Below are positions 51,625-60,120 of a DNA stretch of 64,000 nt, in pieces (positions within the stretch are counted from its first letter, which is position 1; each line of letters opens with the position of its first letter). A program made the position numbers and the translations under genes. The stretch comes from Echinicola salinicaeni (lineage in GTDB: Bacteria; Bacteroidota; Bacteroidia; Cytophagales; Cyclobacteriaceae): NCBI RefSeq assembly GCF_014280965.1, contig NZ_JACODZ010000008.1, positions 307,591 through 371,590 of the forward strand. Reading direction: 5' to 3'. Under the pieces are notes generated by a model, which worked only from the letters and a program-made list of their open reading frames with translations, searched no databases and was not told where the DNA came from.

Positions 51625-52635
51625 ATGGATAAAATGCCCCTACTGCTCATTATTTATTTGGTACCACTCCTGCTTTCATTTCATCCCAGCAACGAGGAGC
51701 TCGCTCAACGGTTCCTGAACGCTTTGAATACCGAACAAAAGGCCAAAACCCTGCTTAATTTTGACCATGACTCCAAATCAAACTGGCACTACTTCCCAGC
51801 TACCATGTTTGAAAGAGCAGGTATATCTTTAGCAGAGCTTAACGAAGAGCAAAAAGATGCCCTATTTAATTTGCTGAAAAGTTCCCTTTCGAAATCCGGC
51901 TATGATAAAACCCTAAAAATTATAGATCTGGAAAATGTATTGGCAGAACTTTCTGGCAATTCCACAATGCGGGATCCAGAAAAATACTATGCTGCGTTTT
52001 ATGGTGACCCTACTAAGGATAAAATCTGGTCCTGGTCCTTTGAAGGGCATCACCTTTCCCTCAACTTCACCATTGATGATAAAGAAGTTTCCATTGCCCC
52101 TAGGTTTATGGGAGCCAATCCTGCTACAATTCTGAGCGGCCCCAGAAAAGGAGAAAGAACCTTATCCCAAGAAGAAGACCTTGGCTTTGAATTAATCAAC
52201 TCCTTTAATGCTGAACAAAAACAAATGGCACTATTGGACCAAGAGGCTTTTCCTGATATTATCACCAAAAATGACAAGGAGGTTGATCCATTGAAACCTG
52301 TTGGGATCAGATATAAAAACCTCCAACTTGATCAACAATCAAAATTGTTGGATTTAATCGATGTTTACCTTTCCAATATGCCCGAGAATTTGGCAAAGCA
52401 AAGGATGGAGAACCTGAAAAAGGAAGAATTAGATGAAATTACCTTTGGATGGGCAGGTGCTACTGAATCGGGAATAGGACATTATTATAGAGTTCAAGGA
52501 AAAACCTTCTTAATAGAGTTTGACAATACCCAAAACAAGGCCAATCATATCCACTCTGTTTGGAGGGATTTTGATGGAGACTTTGGAAGGGACCTCATCA
52601 AAGAGCATTATCATAATTCCAATCACCACCATTAA
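51625..52635 (+). CDS. DUF3500 family protein
   Basis: The 336-residue protein starts with a short hydrophobic signal (MDKMPLLLIIYLVPLLLSF). The DUF3500 pattern follows: LAQRFLNALNTEQKAKTLLNFD, WHYFPATMFERAGISLAEL, and a middle WSFEGHHLSLNFTI and FMGANPATI. It ends GHYYRVQGKTFLIEFDN with NHIHSVWRDFDGDFG and a His-rich tail (NSNHHH). The function is unknown; the conserved histidines suggest metal binding. A terminator follows at 52642. Confidence 0.9.
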   Translation: MDKMPLLLIIYLVPLLLSFHPSNEELAQRFLNALNTEQKAKTLLNFDHDSKSNWHYFPATMFERAGISLAELNEEQKDALFNLLKSSLSKSGYDKTLKIIDLENVLAELSGNSTMRDPEKYYAAFYGDPTKDKIWSWSFEGHHLSLNFTIDDKEVSIAPRFMGANPATILSGPRKGERTLSQEEDLGFELINSFNAEQKQMALLDQEAFPDIITKNDKEVDPLKPVGIRYKNLQLDQQSKLLDLIDVYLSNMPENLAKQRMENLKKEELDEITFGWAGATESGIGHYYRVQGKTFLIEFDNTQNKANHIHSVWRDFDGDFGRDLIKEHYHNSNHHH

Positions 52636-52641
52636 TTATAA

Positions 52642-52675
52642 AAGGCTAGACTAAATTAATCTGGCCTTCCTTTTT
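52642..52675 (+). terminator. intrinsic terminator after the DUF3500 gene
   Basis: AAGGCTAGA pairs with TCTGGCCTT (one G-T pair) across a 9-base loop, followed by CCTTTTT. Confidence 0.75.
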
Positions 52676-52690
52676 CTAAAATTCCCCATT

Positions 52691-52722
52691 TTTGTAATTA
52701 TAGATTTTAACTTATAGGTTTG
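52691..52722 (+). promoter_or_regulatory. promoter of the cyclase-family gene
   Basis: TTTG at 52691-52694, a 20-bp spacer and TAGGTTTG at 52715-52722 form a textbook Bacteroidota promoter. The ATG lies 40 bp downstream. Confidence 0.65.
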
Positions 52723-52762
52723 GCACCTAAACTATATTTTTAACTGTACTTTTCAATTCAGC

Positions 52763-53530
52763 ATGAGTAAAATAATAGACCTATCAAAACCTATACAATT
52801 CAATAAAGAAGATCCGTGGTTTATGCGTGTAAAAATAAAGCATAAACCCCATCATAAAGCCAAATGGCTAATCAGGATCATTGGCTTGCCTTTCAGACTT
52901 TTCCCTAAAGGCTTTATTGGTTGGGCGGATGATACCATTGAAAAAATGGGCGTACATGCCACTACCCATATTGATGCTCCTTGGCATTATTCTCCCACTA
53001 CCAATGACAAAAGGTCCAAAACCATTGACGAAATCCCATTGGATTGGTGCTTTGGAGAGGGCCTTGTGATTGATATGAAACATAAGGCAGATTTTGATCC
53101 CATTACTATAGAGGATATTCAAGAATTCCTAGAAGCCCAAAATCTAAAGTTGGAAAAAGGAATGATAGTCTTGATCAAAACCGGTAGGGATCAATTTAAT
53201 GGTACTAAGGACTTTCATAAGAAAGGTACCGGAATGAGCAAAGAAGCTACAGAATGGCTAATAGACCAAGGCATCAAAGTCATGGGCATCGATGCTTGGG
53301 GTTGGGATCTTCCTCTACCCTATATGATCCAAAAGGCAAAAGAAAGCAATAATCCAGATCTATTTTGGGAGGCCCATTTGGTTGGTCAGGATAAAGAATA
53401 TTGCCATATGGAGCAACTGGTCAATCTTGACGCCCTTCCCTATTCTGGCTTTAAGGTCGCCGCCTTCCCTCTCAAACTTGTTGGTGCCTCTGCAGGACCT
53501 TCAAGGGTGGTAGCGATATTAGATGAGTAG
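52763..53530 (+). CDS. cyclase family metal-dependent hydrolase
   Basis: The 255-residue protein carries the family's metal motif HATTHIDAPWHY, with His65, His69, Asp71 and His75. It belongs to the cyclase/kynurenine-formamidase-like superfamily, which hydrolyses amide or lactone bonds. It lacks a signal peptide, so it acts in the cytoplasm. No tryptophan genes are near, and the exact substrate is open. It has its own promoter and converges on the Gfo/Idh gene across a palindromic terminator. Confidence 0.87.
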   Translation: MSKIIDLSKPIQFNKEDPWFMRVKIKHKPHHKAKWLIRIIGLPFRLFPKGFIGWADDTIEKMGVHATTHIDAPWHYSPTTNDKRSKTIDEIPLDWCFGEGLVIDMKHKADFDPITIEDIQEFLEAQNLKLEKGMIVLIKTGRDQFNGTKDFHKKGTGMSKEATEWLIDQGIKVMGIDAWGWDLPLPYMIQKAKESNNPDLFWEAHLVGQDKEYCHMEQLVNLDALPYSGFKVAAFPLKLVGASAGPSRVVAILDE

Positions 53531-53547
53531 TAAAAAAGTGAGAATAT

Positions 53548-53581
53548 AAATCTAGGTGTAGCATATGCTACACCTAGATTT
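53548..53581. terminator. perfect 34-bp palindrome, bidirectional terminator
   Basis: The 34 bases from AAATCTAGG to CCTAGATTT are exactly self-complementary, centred on CATATG. They lie between the stops of two convergent genes, 18 bp after one and 22 bp before the other. Only short T-runs flank it. Confidence 0.75.
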
Positions 53582-53602
53582 ACTTATAAAAACTATTTCG
53601 CC

Positions 53603-54931
53603 TTATATCTTTGGCAATTCCCATCCGTTATGGTAATGGGCAGAGACCAATTTATTAGCTTCTTTATCTGTAAACAAGCCTTTTTCGGCATCCCAATAAA
53701 CCTTTTGCCCAGTTTTATAAGCAATATTCCCCATATGAGCATTAATAGCAGCCACACTTCCCGTTTTAATACCGCAGTGAAGCATAGACTCATCATTCGC
53801 AGCGATAGCATCAATAAAATTTCGGGTATGTTTATCCAGTGCATTTCCTTCAGGCTTCACCCTGGCCATTCCCTCAATCACAGGCTTACCACCTTTCTTT
53901 TCAGCGATAATTTCCCAGCCTCCACGGTTGACTACTAGTGTAGCATTATTTCCAATAAATGCAATACCCTCAGTATAGCCATAGTTTCCACCATCAATTC
54001 CAGTAGCATGTTCCCAAAGCATATTGAATCCATCAAATTCATAGACCGTCTGAAGGGTATCAGGAGTTTCTGAAGCATCATCAGGATAGGCAAATTTACC
54101 TCCTGAGGCCATGATGGATTTAGGTGCACTTACACCCATGGCAAACAAGGCAATATCAATCTCATGAACTCCCCAGTCTGTCATCAATCCACCAGCATAA
54201 TCCCAGAACCATCTAAAATTAAAGTGAAAACGGTTTTCATTGAATGGCCGCTTTGGTGCAGGCCCCAACCACATATCATAATCCACACCAGCTGGCACTG
54301 CTGAATTAGGTTTCACAGGAACTGGCTTCATCCAGCCCTGATATGCCCATGCCTTTACCAATCGGATATTTCCAAGTTGCCCAGACTGAACAAATTTGAT
54401 GGCATCATCATATTGGTTACCACTTCTCTGCCATTGCCCTACCTGCACCAACTTCCCATACCTTTCTTGGGCCTTAACCATGATATTACACTCCTCAATA
54501 GAGTTGGCCAAAGGCTTTTCTGTATAAGCATGTTTGCCTGCTGCAAGACTGTCAGTAAGTACCAAGCAGTGCCAGTGATCTGGTGTTCCATTGATCACTA
54601 CATCCACATCCTTATCCTCTAAAAGCTTGCGATAATCCTTATACAATTTTGGCTTTTTCCCTCTAAGCTTCACCACATCTTCAGCACGCTGATCCAAAAC
54701 TCTCTGGTCTACATCGGCAATGGCCACACAATTGACCTGTGGCATTTTCAAAAATGAATTCATATTGGACCAGCCCATTCCTTTGGCACCGATCAAGCCG
54801 ACATTGATCTGGTCATTGGCCCCCACACTACGAGTAAACTGTCCAAATTCCTTAGCACTCAAAATATTTGGCATGGCCATTCCTGCAGATGCCAATAAGG
54901 TATTTTGTATAAATCTTCTTCTTGATGACAT
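53603..54931 (-). CDS. Gfo/Idh/MocA family oxidoreductase, Tat-exported
   Basis: The protein (442 aa from the ATG at 54931) starts with a twin-arginine signal (SSRRRFIQNTLLASAGMAMP). The NAD(P)-binding Rossmann fold follows, with VGLIGAKGMGWSNMNSF, and then the EKPLANSIEE segment, where the Lys of EKP is the usual catalytic residue. The second half has the typical beta-sheet domain (FRWFWDYAGGLMTDWGVHEID). It is likely an exported, sugar-acting oxidoreductase with pre-bound cofactor. The longer frame to 54979 lacks a signal at its start. DUF1080 is upstream in the same direction. Confidence 0.92.
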   Translation of the reverse strand: MSSRRRFIQNTLLASAGMAMPNILSAKEFGQFTRSVGANDQINVGLIGAKGMGWSNMNSFLKMPQVNCVAIADVDQRVLDQRAEDVVKLRGKKPKLYKDYRKLLEDKDVDVVINGTPDHWHCLVLTDSLAAGKHAYTEKPLANSIEECNIMVKAQERYGKLVQVGQWQRSGNQYDDAIKFVQSGQLGNIRLVKAWAYQGWMKPVPVKPNSAVPAGVDYDMWLGPAPKRPFNENRFHFNFRWFWDYAGGLMTDWGVHEIDIALFAMGVSAPKSIMASGGKFAYPDDASETPDTLQTVYEFDGFNMLWEHATGIDGGNYGYTEGIAFIGNNATLVVNRGGWEIIAEKKGGKPVIEGMARVKPEGNALDKHTRNFIDAIAANDESMLHCGIKTGSVAAINAHMGNIAYKTGQKVYWDAEKGLFTDKEANKLVSAHYHNGWELPKI

Positions 54932-55122
54932 ATTGTTTTTCTTAAAAATAATGGATAATATAATACCAGCAGAAACCAATAATCATCACTTTTTTCAACT
55001 AAATGGTTAGGACACCATAAATGTTTTCCACTGATAAGAATGCAATTGCCTATAAAATCAAAAATAAAGCCCTTGTCTGGAACACAAACTAAGGGGCTTT
55101 ATTATAATTTCATAAGGCTATA

Positions 55123-55884
55123 TTAAAGTTTTCTAACCCAGATATTTCTGAAATTAACCGGATTTCCATGATCCTGAAGTTTAATTGGTAGTTCAGCTTC
55201 ATGCGGCTCATATTTATGAACGCCTATATAGGCTGTCGTTCCCTTCACCTCATAATGGTTTTGTACCAAGATACCATTATGGATCACCGTAACATAAGCG
55301 GGCGAAATCAGCATTCCATCTTTATTGAATCTAGGAGCAGTAAAAAAAACATCATAAGTATTCCACTCTTTCGGGGAACGTGTAGCATTTACCAAAGGAA
55401 TGCCTTCCTTATACAAGGACGCTGCTTGACCATTGGAATAGGTTCTGTTATCATAAGAATCCAATATCTGTACTTCATACCTGTCCATAAAGAATAGACC
55501 ACTATTTCCTCTTCCCTGACCTTCACCTTTTACCACATCAGGTGCCTTCCACTCAATATGCACCTGCACATCTCCAAATGATTCCTTGGTAACAATTTCA
55601 CCAGTACCTGGCTTCACGGTAAAAATACCATCATGTACGGTCCATTCTGCTGCTCCCCCAGTCTTTTTGCTTTGCCATGCATCTAAATTAGTACCGTCAA
55701 ATAATACAATCGCATCCGATGGTGGTAGATGGTTTTCAGCACCTGGTGTTACAATTCTTGGCTCCGGTTCCCAAACTTCAGTAGCTTCAGGAGGTAAGCT
55801 AATTTTCTTCATCTCTTGGGACATGGCCGGAACTGCCAAAAAGCCACCTGCTATAACAGGTAATAGTACTTTTTTAAAATTCAT
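55123..55884 (-). CDS. DUF1080 (3-keto-disaccharide hydrolase-like) protein
   Basis: The 253-residue protein has a signal peptide (ending near PAMSQ, residue 23). The jelly-roll DUF1080 domain follows: VLFDGTNLDAWQSKKTGGA, the beta strands with VQVHIEWKAPD-type sequence, GNSGLFFMDRYEVQILDSYDN and the closing HGNPVNFRNIWVRKL. Several DUF1080 proteins hydrolyse 3-keto-glycosides in the periplasm. The Gfo/Idh oxidoreductase gene lies 191 bp downstream, which fits a 3-keto-sugar pathway: one oxidises sugars at C3, the other cleaves the product. This link is inferred. Confidence 0.9.
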   Translation of the reverse strand: MNFKKVLLPVIAGGFLAVPAMSQEMKKISLPPEATEVWEPEPRIVTPGAENHLPPSDAIVLFDGTNLDAWQSKKTGGAAEWTVHDGIFTVKPGTGEIVTKESFGDVQVHIEWKAPDVVKGEGQGRGNSGLFFMDRYEVQILDSYDNRTYSNGQAASLYKEGIPLVNATRSPKEWNTYDVFFTAPRFNKDGMLISPAYVTVIHNGILVQNHYEVKGTTAYIGVHKYEPHEAELPIKLQDHGNPVNFRNIWVRKL

Positions 55885-56249
55885 TTTATTTCTGATTTAT
55901 CTTAATGACTAATTTGCAATTTATACGAATTACAATAATATAAAAAGGTAAAATTACCTATATCCACATCAAAATCTTATAAATGGTTCATTTGACGTTT
56001 TTTATGATTTAAAAAGAGAACAAGTCTTAAGAATTATTATCTCATATAGAAATATCAAGGGGGAACCTTAAATAGTTATATATTTTTTTGATCAAATTGA
56101 AGCTTACTAATTCTAGCTCTTTTAAATAATTAAGTCATCCATTGTTAAAATGAATCACTTTAAACGTATAAATTTGTGTTTATTTAATCCAAAATATTTT
56201 CTTTACCACCTAAAACACTTAATACTTACTTAACTTTTTTTCAGAAAGT
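55885..56249. other. intergenic region, nothing found
   Basis: This 365-bp gap lies between divergent genes and is strongly AT-rich. I see no gene, repeat or clear promoter pair. Confidence 0.4.
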
Positions 56250-56861
56250 ATGAAAACAAATCTAATTACACTCCTATTTATCTTTTGTACTGTTATTACT
56301 ACACTTATGGCCCAAGAAAAGGAAAAACGTGGCTTTATATCTATTAGCTTAGGACCGAGTGTTAATTTGGGAAATAACCAAAGTCATTATTTAACTATAT
56401 ATGGACCATCAGGACAAATTATCGGCAAAAGTGATAACAGCAATTCAATTCCCGTTGGAAATATAGGACTAAACCTTAATTTGATCGAGACTGGATATGT
56501 TTTTAAATTTGGCCTAGGCTTTACTGGTAAATGGCAAGGTGGAGCATATATAAAAAATAAGGACAACACTAAAATAACCAGTTCTTTTGGTGCCATACTA
56601 CTTGGACCTATGTACATGTTTCATATTAATGACCAACTTGATTTGGATCTAAAAGCCCGTGTTGGGCGAATGTACTATTCAGAAGAATCAAGTAGGTCCG
56701 CTTCAGAATCCTATTATTTAGGTGGAGATTTCGGAGCCGCCTTAAGATTTCATATTGCAAAAAAATGGTCTTTACTCACAGGAATTGATTATCAAACCGG
56801 TTTAAACATATCCGATATTAACAGGATCAATACTTCTTTTGGAATTGCCTTCAGGTATTGA
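56250..56861 (+). CDS. outer-membrane beta-barrel protein of unknown role
   Basis: The 203-residue protein has a signal peptide ending near LMAQ (residue 22). The rest alternates hydrophobic and polar residues in a beta-barrel pattern with a C-terminal aromatic strand (FGIAFRY). It resembles small outer-membrane porin-like proteins of Bacteroidota, but I recognise no named family. Its terminator lies at 56946. The neighbours give no clue to its role. Confidence 0.7.
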   Translation: MKTNLITLLFIFCTVITTLMAQEKEKRGFISISLGPSVNLGNNQSHYLTIYGPSGQIIGKSDNSNSIPVGNIGLNLNLIETGYVFKFGLGFTGKWQGGAYIKNKDNTKITSSFGAILLGPMYMFHINDQLDLDLKARVGRMYYSEESSRSASESYYLGGDFGAALRFHIAKKWSLLTGIDYQTGLNISDINRINTSFGIAFRY

Positions 56862-56945
56862 TGCGGTGAAAATCAATAGGTCCTTCTGCCCCATTTTTCA
56901 TCTGCAATATGAATAACTATAGACCAGAACAATTAATTTCAAAAC

Positions 56946-56990
56946 AAAAAACCATCTGCTCCTCACTGGAACAGATGGTTTTTCTTTTAC
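56946..56990 (+). terminator. intrinsic terminator
   Basis: ACCATCTG pairs with CAGATGGT, extended by A/T pairs, and the stem is followed by TTTTTCTTTT. It lies 85 bp after the barrel-protein gene. Confidence 0.8.
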
Positions 56991-57009
56991 TAGCTTGTTT
57001 TAATTCTTT

Positions 57010-57181
57010 CTGTATATCCGCTATTCCCCCAGTAAGTATTTCCCTTCAAAACATTCTCTCAAAATGGCACATATTTCACATAAATAATTAATTAAACCTC
57101 TCTGGCCGCTAGGTAAATCAGTGGAAATTCGTGAAATCTGTGAGAAATAAATCTACAGGTGTGAAAAACGGATAATCATAA
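57010..57181 (+). repeat. 178-bp dispersed repeat, diverged copy 3
   Basis: It has TGTATATCCGC-ATT, CAGTAAGT, TTCAAAACATTC, a GTGAAATCTGTGAGAAATAA block and GGATAATCATA, in the same order as copies 1 and 2. The CCCGATAAATC block is missing here. Confidence 0.7.
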
Positions 57182-57185
57182 ATTC

Positions 57186-58319
57186 TTAAACCAATTGCTT
57201 CACCTTTGCTTTCAGGCTCTGCAAAAGATCTTTCGGATAGCTCCTGTTTCCCAAAAAGACATCCGTCATGGAATTGATAAATCGATCGCCAAATTTCTTC
57301 ATCAGAAAGTTCCTGATCATTCTTTGGCTATAAAACCACTTGGAAACAGTCAAACCTGTTTGGATTTCAGGCAACATGGACTCACCCAGCTTAGCCTCAT
57401 AGATTTCACCAGCCTTTCCTGGATCAAGTCCCGCCTCTACTATAGCTTCAACTGCCAATTCACCACTCAATAGGGCATTTGATATTCCTTCAGCAGTAAT
57501 CGGATCAGCAAACCCTGCTGCATCTCCAATTAAAAACACCTTGTTTCTATAAAAACCATCTGTACGGGGTGAAATAGGAATTTGAAAACCATGTGCCTCT
57601 TCCTTGATCACTTCCCTGATTTCCAATTTTTCCAAATACTTTTTATAATAATCTTTAAGATTAATACGGGTCTTTTTGGTAGAGGCCACGCCTAATGAAA
57701 GGTGGTTTTCCTTAGGAAAGCTCCATGCATACCCCTGTGGAATGGTATCCACATCAAATCGAATTTCGGTAGACAGCCTTTCAAAATCCTCAGGCCCTAC
57801 CTCCACTTCATATTCCAAGGCAGGAATAAGGTTTCGAGTTTCCTTCCATCCGGCCATTTTTGCTGTTGGGCTCAAGGCACCATCACCGGCAATTACCATC
57901 TTGGCCTTTATATCACCCCGATCAGTATTTAAAACCAAATGCTCTCCGAAAACAACCCCAGTAAGTTTATGGCCTTCTTTGATCACCACGCCAAGATCTT
58001 GACATTTTTTGATGATAAAATGATCAAACTTATCACGCATCACCATGCTTACTACTGGCTCTTCCCTGAAAGCACTCAATTTGATATCTTCATTTTCAAA
58101 GTATAAGCTGATTTGATTATACTCTCTTTCTACCACCTCAGAAATATCAAAAGGTAATCTCCTCCTACCTCTGAAAACAAATCCCCCACCACAGGTTTTA
58201 TACCTCGGCAGTTTCTCTTTTTCTATCAAAACAGTGGATATCCCTCTCTTGGCTAGGTTATAGGCCGCAGATGCTCCAGCAGGTCCACTGCCGATAACGG
58301 CTACATCAAATAATTCCAT
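57186..58319 (-). CDS. geranylgeranyl-reductase family FAD oxidoreductase
   Basis: The 377-residue flavoprotein has the dinucleotide motif IGSGPAGASAA at residues 9-19 and the family's KTCGGGF near 42-48. The second FAD motif is VFLIGDAAGFADPITAEG near 265. Such enzymes reduce isoprenoid double bonds, as in geranylgeranyl reductases of archaeal-lipid, chlorophyll or menaquinone metabolism. In non-photosynthetic Bacteroidota their substrate is not certain. No isoprenoid genes lie next to it. Confidence 0.9.
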   Translation of the reverse strand: MELFDVAVIGSGPAGASAAYNLAKRGISTVLIEKEKLPRYKTCGGGFVFRGRRRLPFDISEVVEREYNQISLYFENEDIKLSAFREEPVVSMVMRDKFDHFIIKKCQDLGVVIKEGHKLTGVVFGEHLVLNTDRGDIKAKMVIAGDGALSPTAKMAGWKETRNLIPALEYEVEVGPEDFERLSTEIRFDVDTIPQGYAWSFPKENHLSLGVASTKKTRINLKDYYKKYLEKLEIREVIKEEAHGFQIPISPRTDGFYRNKVFLIGDAAGFADPITAEGISNALLSGELAVEAIVEAGLDPGKAGEIYEAKLGESMLPEIQTGLTVSKWFYSQRMIRNFLMKKFGDRFINSMTDVFLGNRSYPKDLLQSLKAKVKQLV

Positions 58320-58519
58320 TATTAAGTAATCAGTGAGTTGGTTCTATAAGACCGTAAAATAAAGGAAAAATAGTAGATAAAGCCCTATAAATACTTGATT
58401 TTATCGTTCGCTTCTCATGGCAAAAAAAATGCTTATAAAAATTAATCAGTTAATAGAATGCTAATATCAAGAATACTGGATTAGTCCTTCACTTATTTAT
58501 GGATTCCAACAAAACCTTG

Positions 58520-58527
58520 TAATTTTG
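58520..58527 (+). promoter_or_regulatory. -7 element upstream of the aminotransferase
   Basis: TAATTTTG matches the TAnnTTTG consensus 38 bp before the ATG at 58566. The -33 element is poor. Confidence 0.4.
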
Positions 58528-58565
58528 AAGGATCAAATTAAAAATTTCCAGTAGGACCTCTTATC

Positions 58566-59750
58566 ATGAATAACAGACAGCTCTTTCTATCCCATTTAGC
58601 CCAAACTACAGACTTTCCTTTATTGATTGAAATAGAAAAGGCTGAGGGTATTTATTTATATGGCCCAAAAGGAGAAAAATACATTGATTTGATTTCTGGA
58701 ATTGGCGTAAGTAATGTGGGCCACCGACATCCTAAAGTATTGGCAGCTATTCAAGAGCAGCTAGACAAATACCTGCATTTAATGGTATATGGTGAATATG
58801 TACAGTCACCGCAGACTTTGCTGGCAAAAGCCCTTACAGACACGCTTCCTGAAGAACTTGACAATGTTTATTTGGTCAACAGTGGCAGTGAAGCAGTCGA
58901 GGGAGCTTTGAAACTGGCAAAGAGGTTTACTGGAAGAAGAGAAATTATCAGCTGTGTAAATGCTTACCATGGCTCTTCGCATGGTGCCCTTTCTGTTGGA
59001 GGAAATGAAATATTCAAAAGGGCTTACAGACCTCTATTGCCGGGAATGAGCCATGTCCATTTTGGACTAGTGGAAGATCTTGAAAAGATCTCAGAGGACA
59101 CTGCGGCCATTATAGTTGAAACAGTTCAAGGAGAAGCAGGTATTCAGGTAGGATCCAAGGCCTATTTTCAAGCGCTAAGGCATCGATGCAATGAAACAGG
59201 AACCCTCTTGATTCTCGATGAAATACAAGCAGGCTTTGGTAGAACAGGTAAATTCTGGGCTTTTGATCATTATGATATTCAGCCTGATATTGTAGTTTGC
59301 GCCAAAGGAATGGGCGGAGGAATGCCAATTGGGGCCTTTATATCTTCTCAAGAGATTATGGCCGTATTTAAAAGCAATCCACTACTGGGACATATTACTA
59401 CTTTTGGAGGCCACCCTGTGAGCTGTGCAGCTTCATTAGCGACTATTGAAGTCTTACAAAATGAAAACCTGATCAATAAGGTGGAACATAAAGCGAATCT
59501 TTTCAAAAAACTGCTAAAACACAAAAAAATAAAGGGTATCAGAAATAAGGGCCTGATGATGGCGGTGGAATTTGAGGATTTTGATACCCTAAAACCTATA
59601 ATCGACCGTGCTATTGAATTAGGAATAATCACTGATTGGTTCTTATTCTGCGATGATAGTATGAGACTTGCCCCGCCACTTACCATTACAGATGAAGAAA
59701 TCAACCAGGCTTGTGGAATTATCCTTCAAGCCATAGAGGAAAATAGTTAA
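58566..59750 (+). CDS. class III PLP-dependent aminotransferase
   Basis: The 394-residue protein matches the acetylornithine/ornithine/4-aminobutyrate family. Ligands for pyridoxal phosphate include Asp218 (ILDEIQAGFGRTG), Lys247 as the Schiff-base lysine (CAKGMGGGMPIGA), and the Ser-rich phosphate loop NSGSEAVEGALKLAKR. The amino donor and acceptor cannot be told from this sequence. Acetylornithine, ornithine or GABA transamination are the leading options; no arginine genes are adjacent. Confidence 0.93.
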   Translation: MNNRQLFLSHLAQTTDFPLLIEIEKAEGIYLYGPKGEKYIDLISGIGVSNVGHRHPKVLAAIQEQLDKYLHLMVYGEYVQSPQTLLAKALTDTLPEELDNVYLVNSGSEAVEGALKLAKRFTGRREIISCVNAYHGSSHGALSVGGNEIFKRAYRPLLPGMSHVHFGLVEDLEKISEDTAAIIVETVQGEAGIQVGSKAYFQALRHRCNETGTLLILDEIQAGFGRTGKFWAFDHYDIQPDIVVCAKGMGGGMPIGAFISSQEIMAVFKSNPLLGHITTFGGHPVSCAASLATIEVLQNENLINKVEHKANLFKKLLKHKKIKGIRNKGLMMAVEFEDFDTLKPIIDRAIELGIITDWFLFCDDSMRLAPPLTITDEEINQACGIILQAIEENS

Positions 59751-60120
59751 TCTGTATATCCACAATTTTACAAATAAAAATTAAGAGCGAATTTAAAGCG
59801 ATCGCTTTGATTAAAGTATCAGCTCGGTCTTCAGACTTCCAACCACTTGAGCATAGGTTATATGCTTACTGGCATCAAAGCAGATATTCATAATAATTAA
59901 AATACATCTATCCCAGTCCCCAAAAACAATCGGGGCCTGATTTAATTACTTTAAAAAGGTCTCATCAATTTTAAGTACAATTGATAGCAGTTACATCCAT
60001 TCATCATTTATTTTTTTGGAAAGAAAATAAAAATCGCCAGTTTGTAAGCTGATTTAAGTACAAACCTATTTTCTAAGGATCTAACTGAATTTTTCTAAAA
60101 TTATTCCCATTAATAAACCC
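59751..60120. other. intergenic region with a dispersed-repeat fragment
   Basis: The gap of 370 bp starts with TCTGTATATCCACAATTTTAC, the left end of the 178-bp repeat family. Otherwise no gene or signal is seen. Confidence 0.45.

Larger units (their letters stand above)
56862..57185. other. intergenic region with terminator and dispersed repeat
   Basis: This 324-bp gap holds a terminator (56946-56990) and a diverged copy of the 178-bp repeat (57010-57181). No gene is seen; a 60-codon open frame at 56909 runs across both elements. Confidence 0.6.

Noticed and set aside
56909..57091. 60-codon open frame after the beta-barrel gene
   Set aside because: It spans a terminator and a dispersed repeat and has no protein-like composition.
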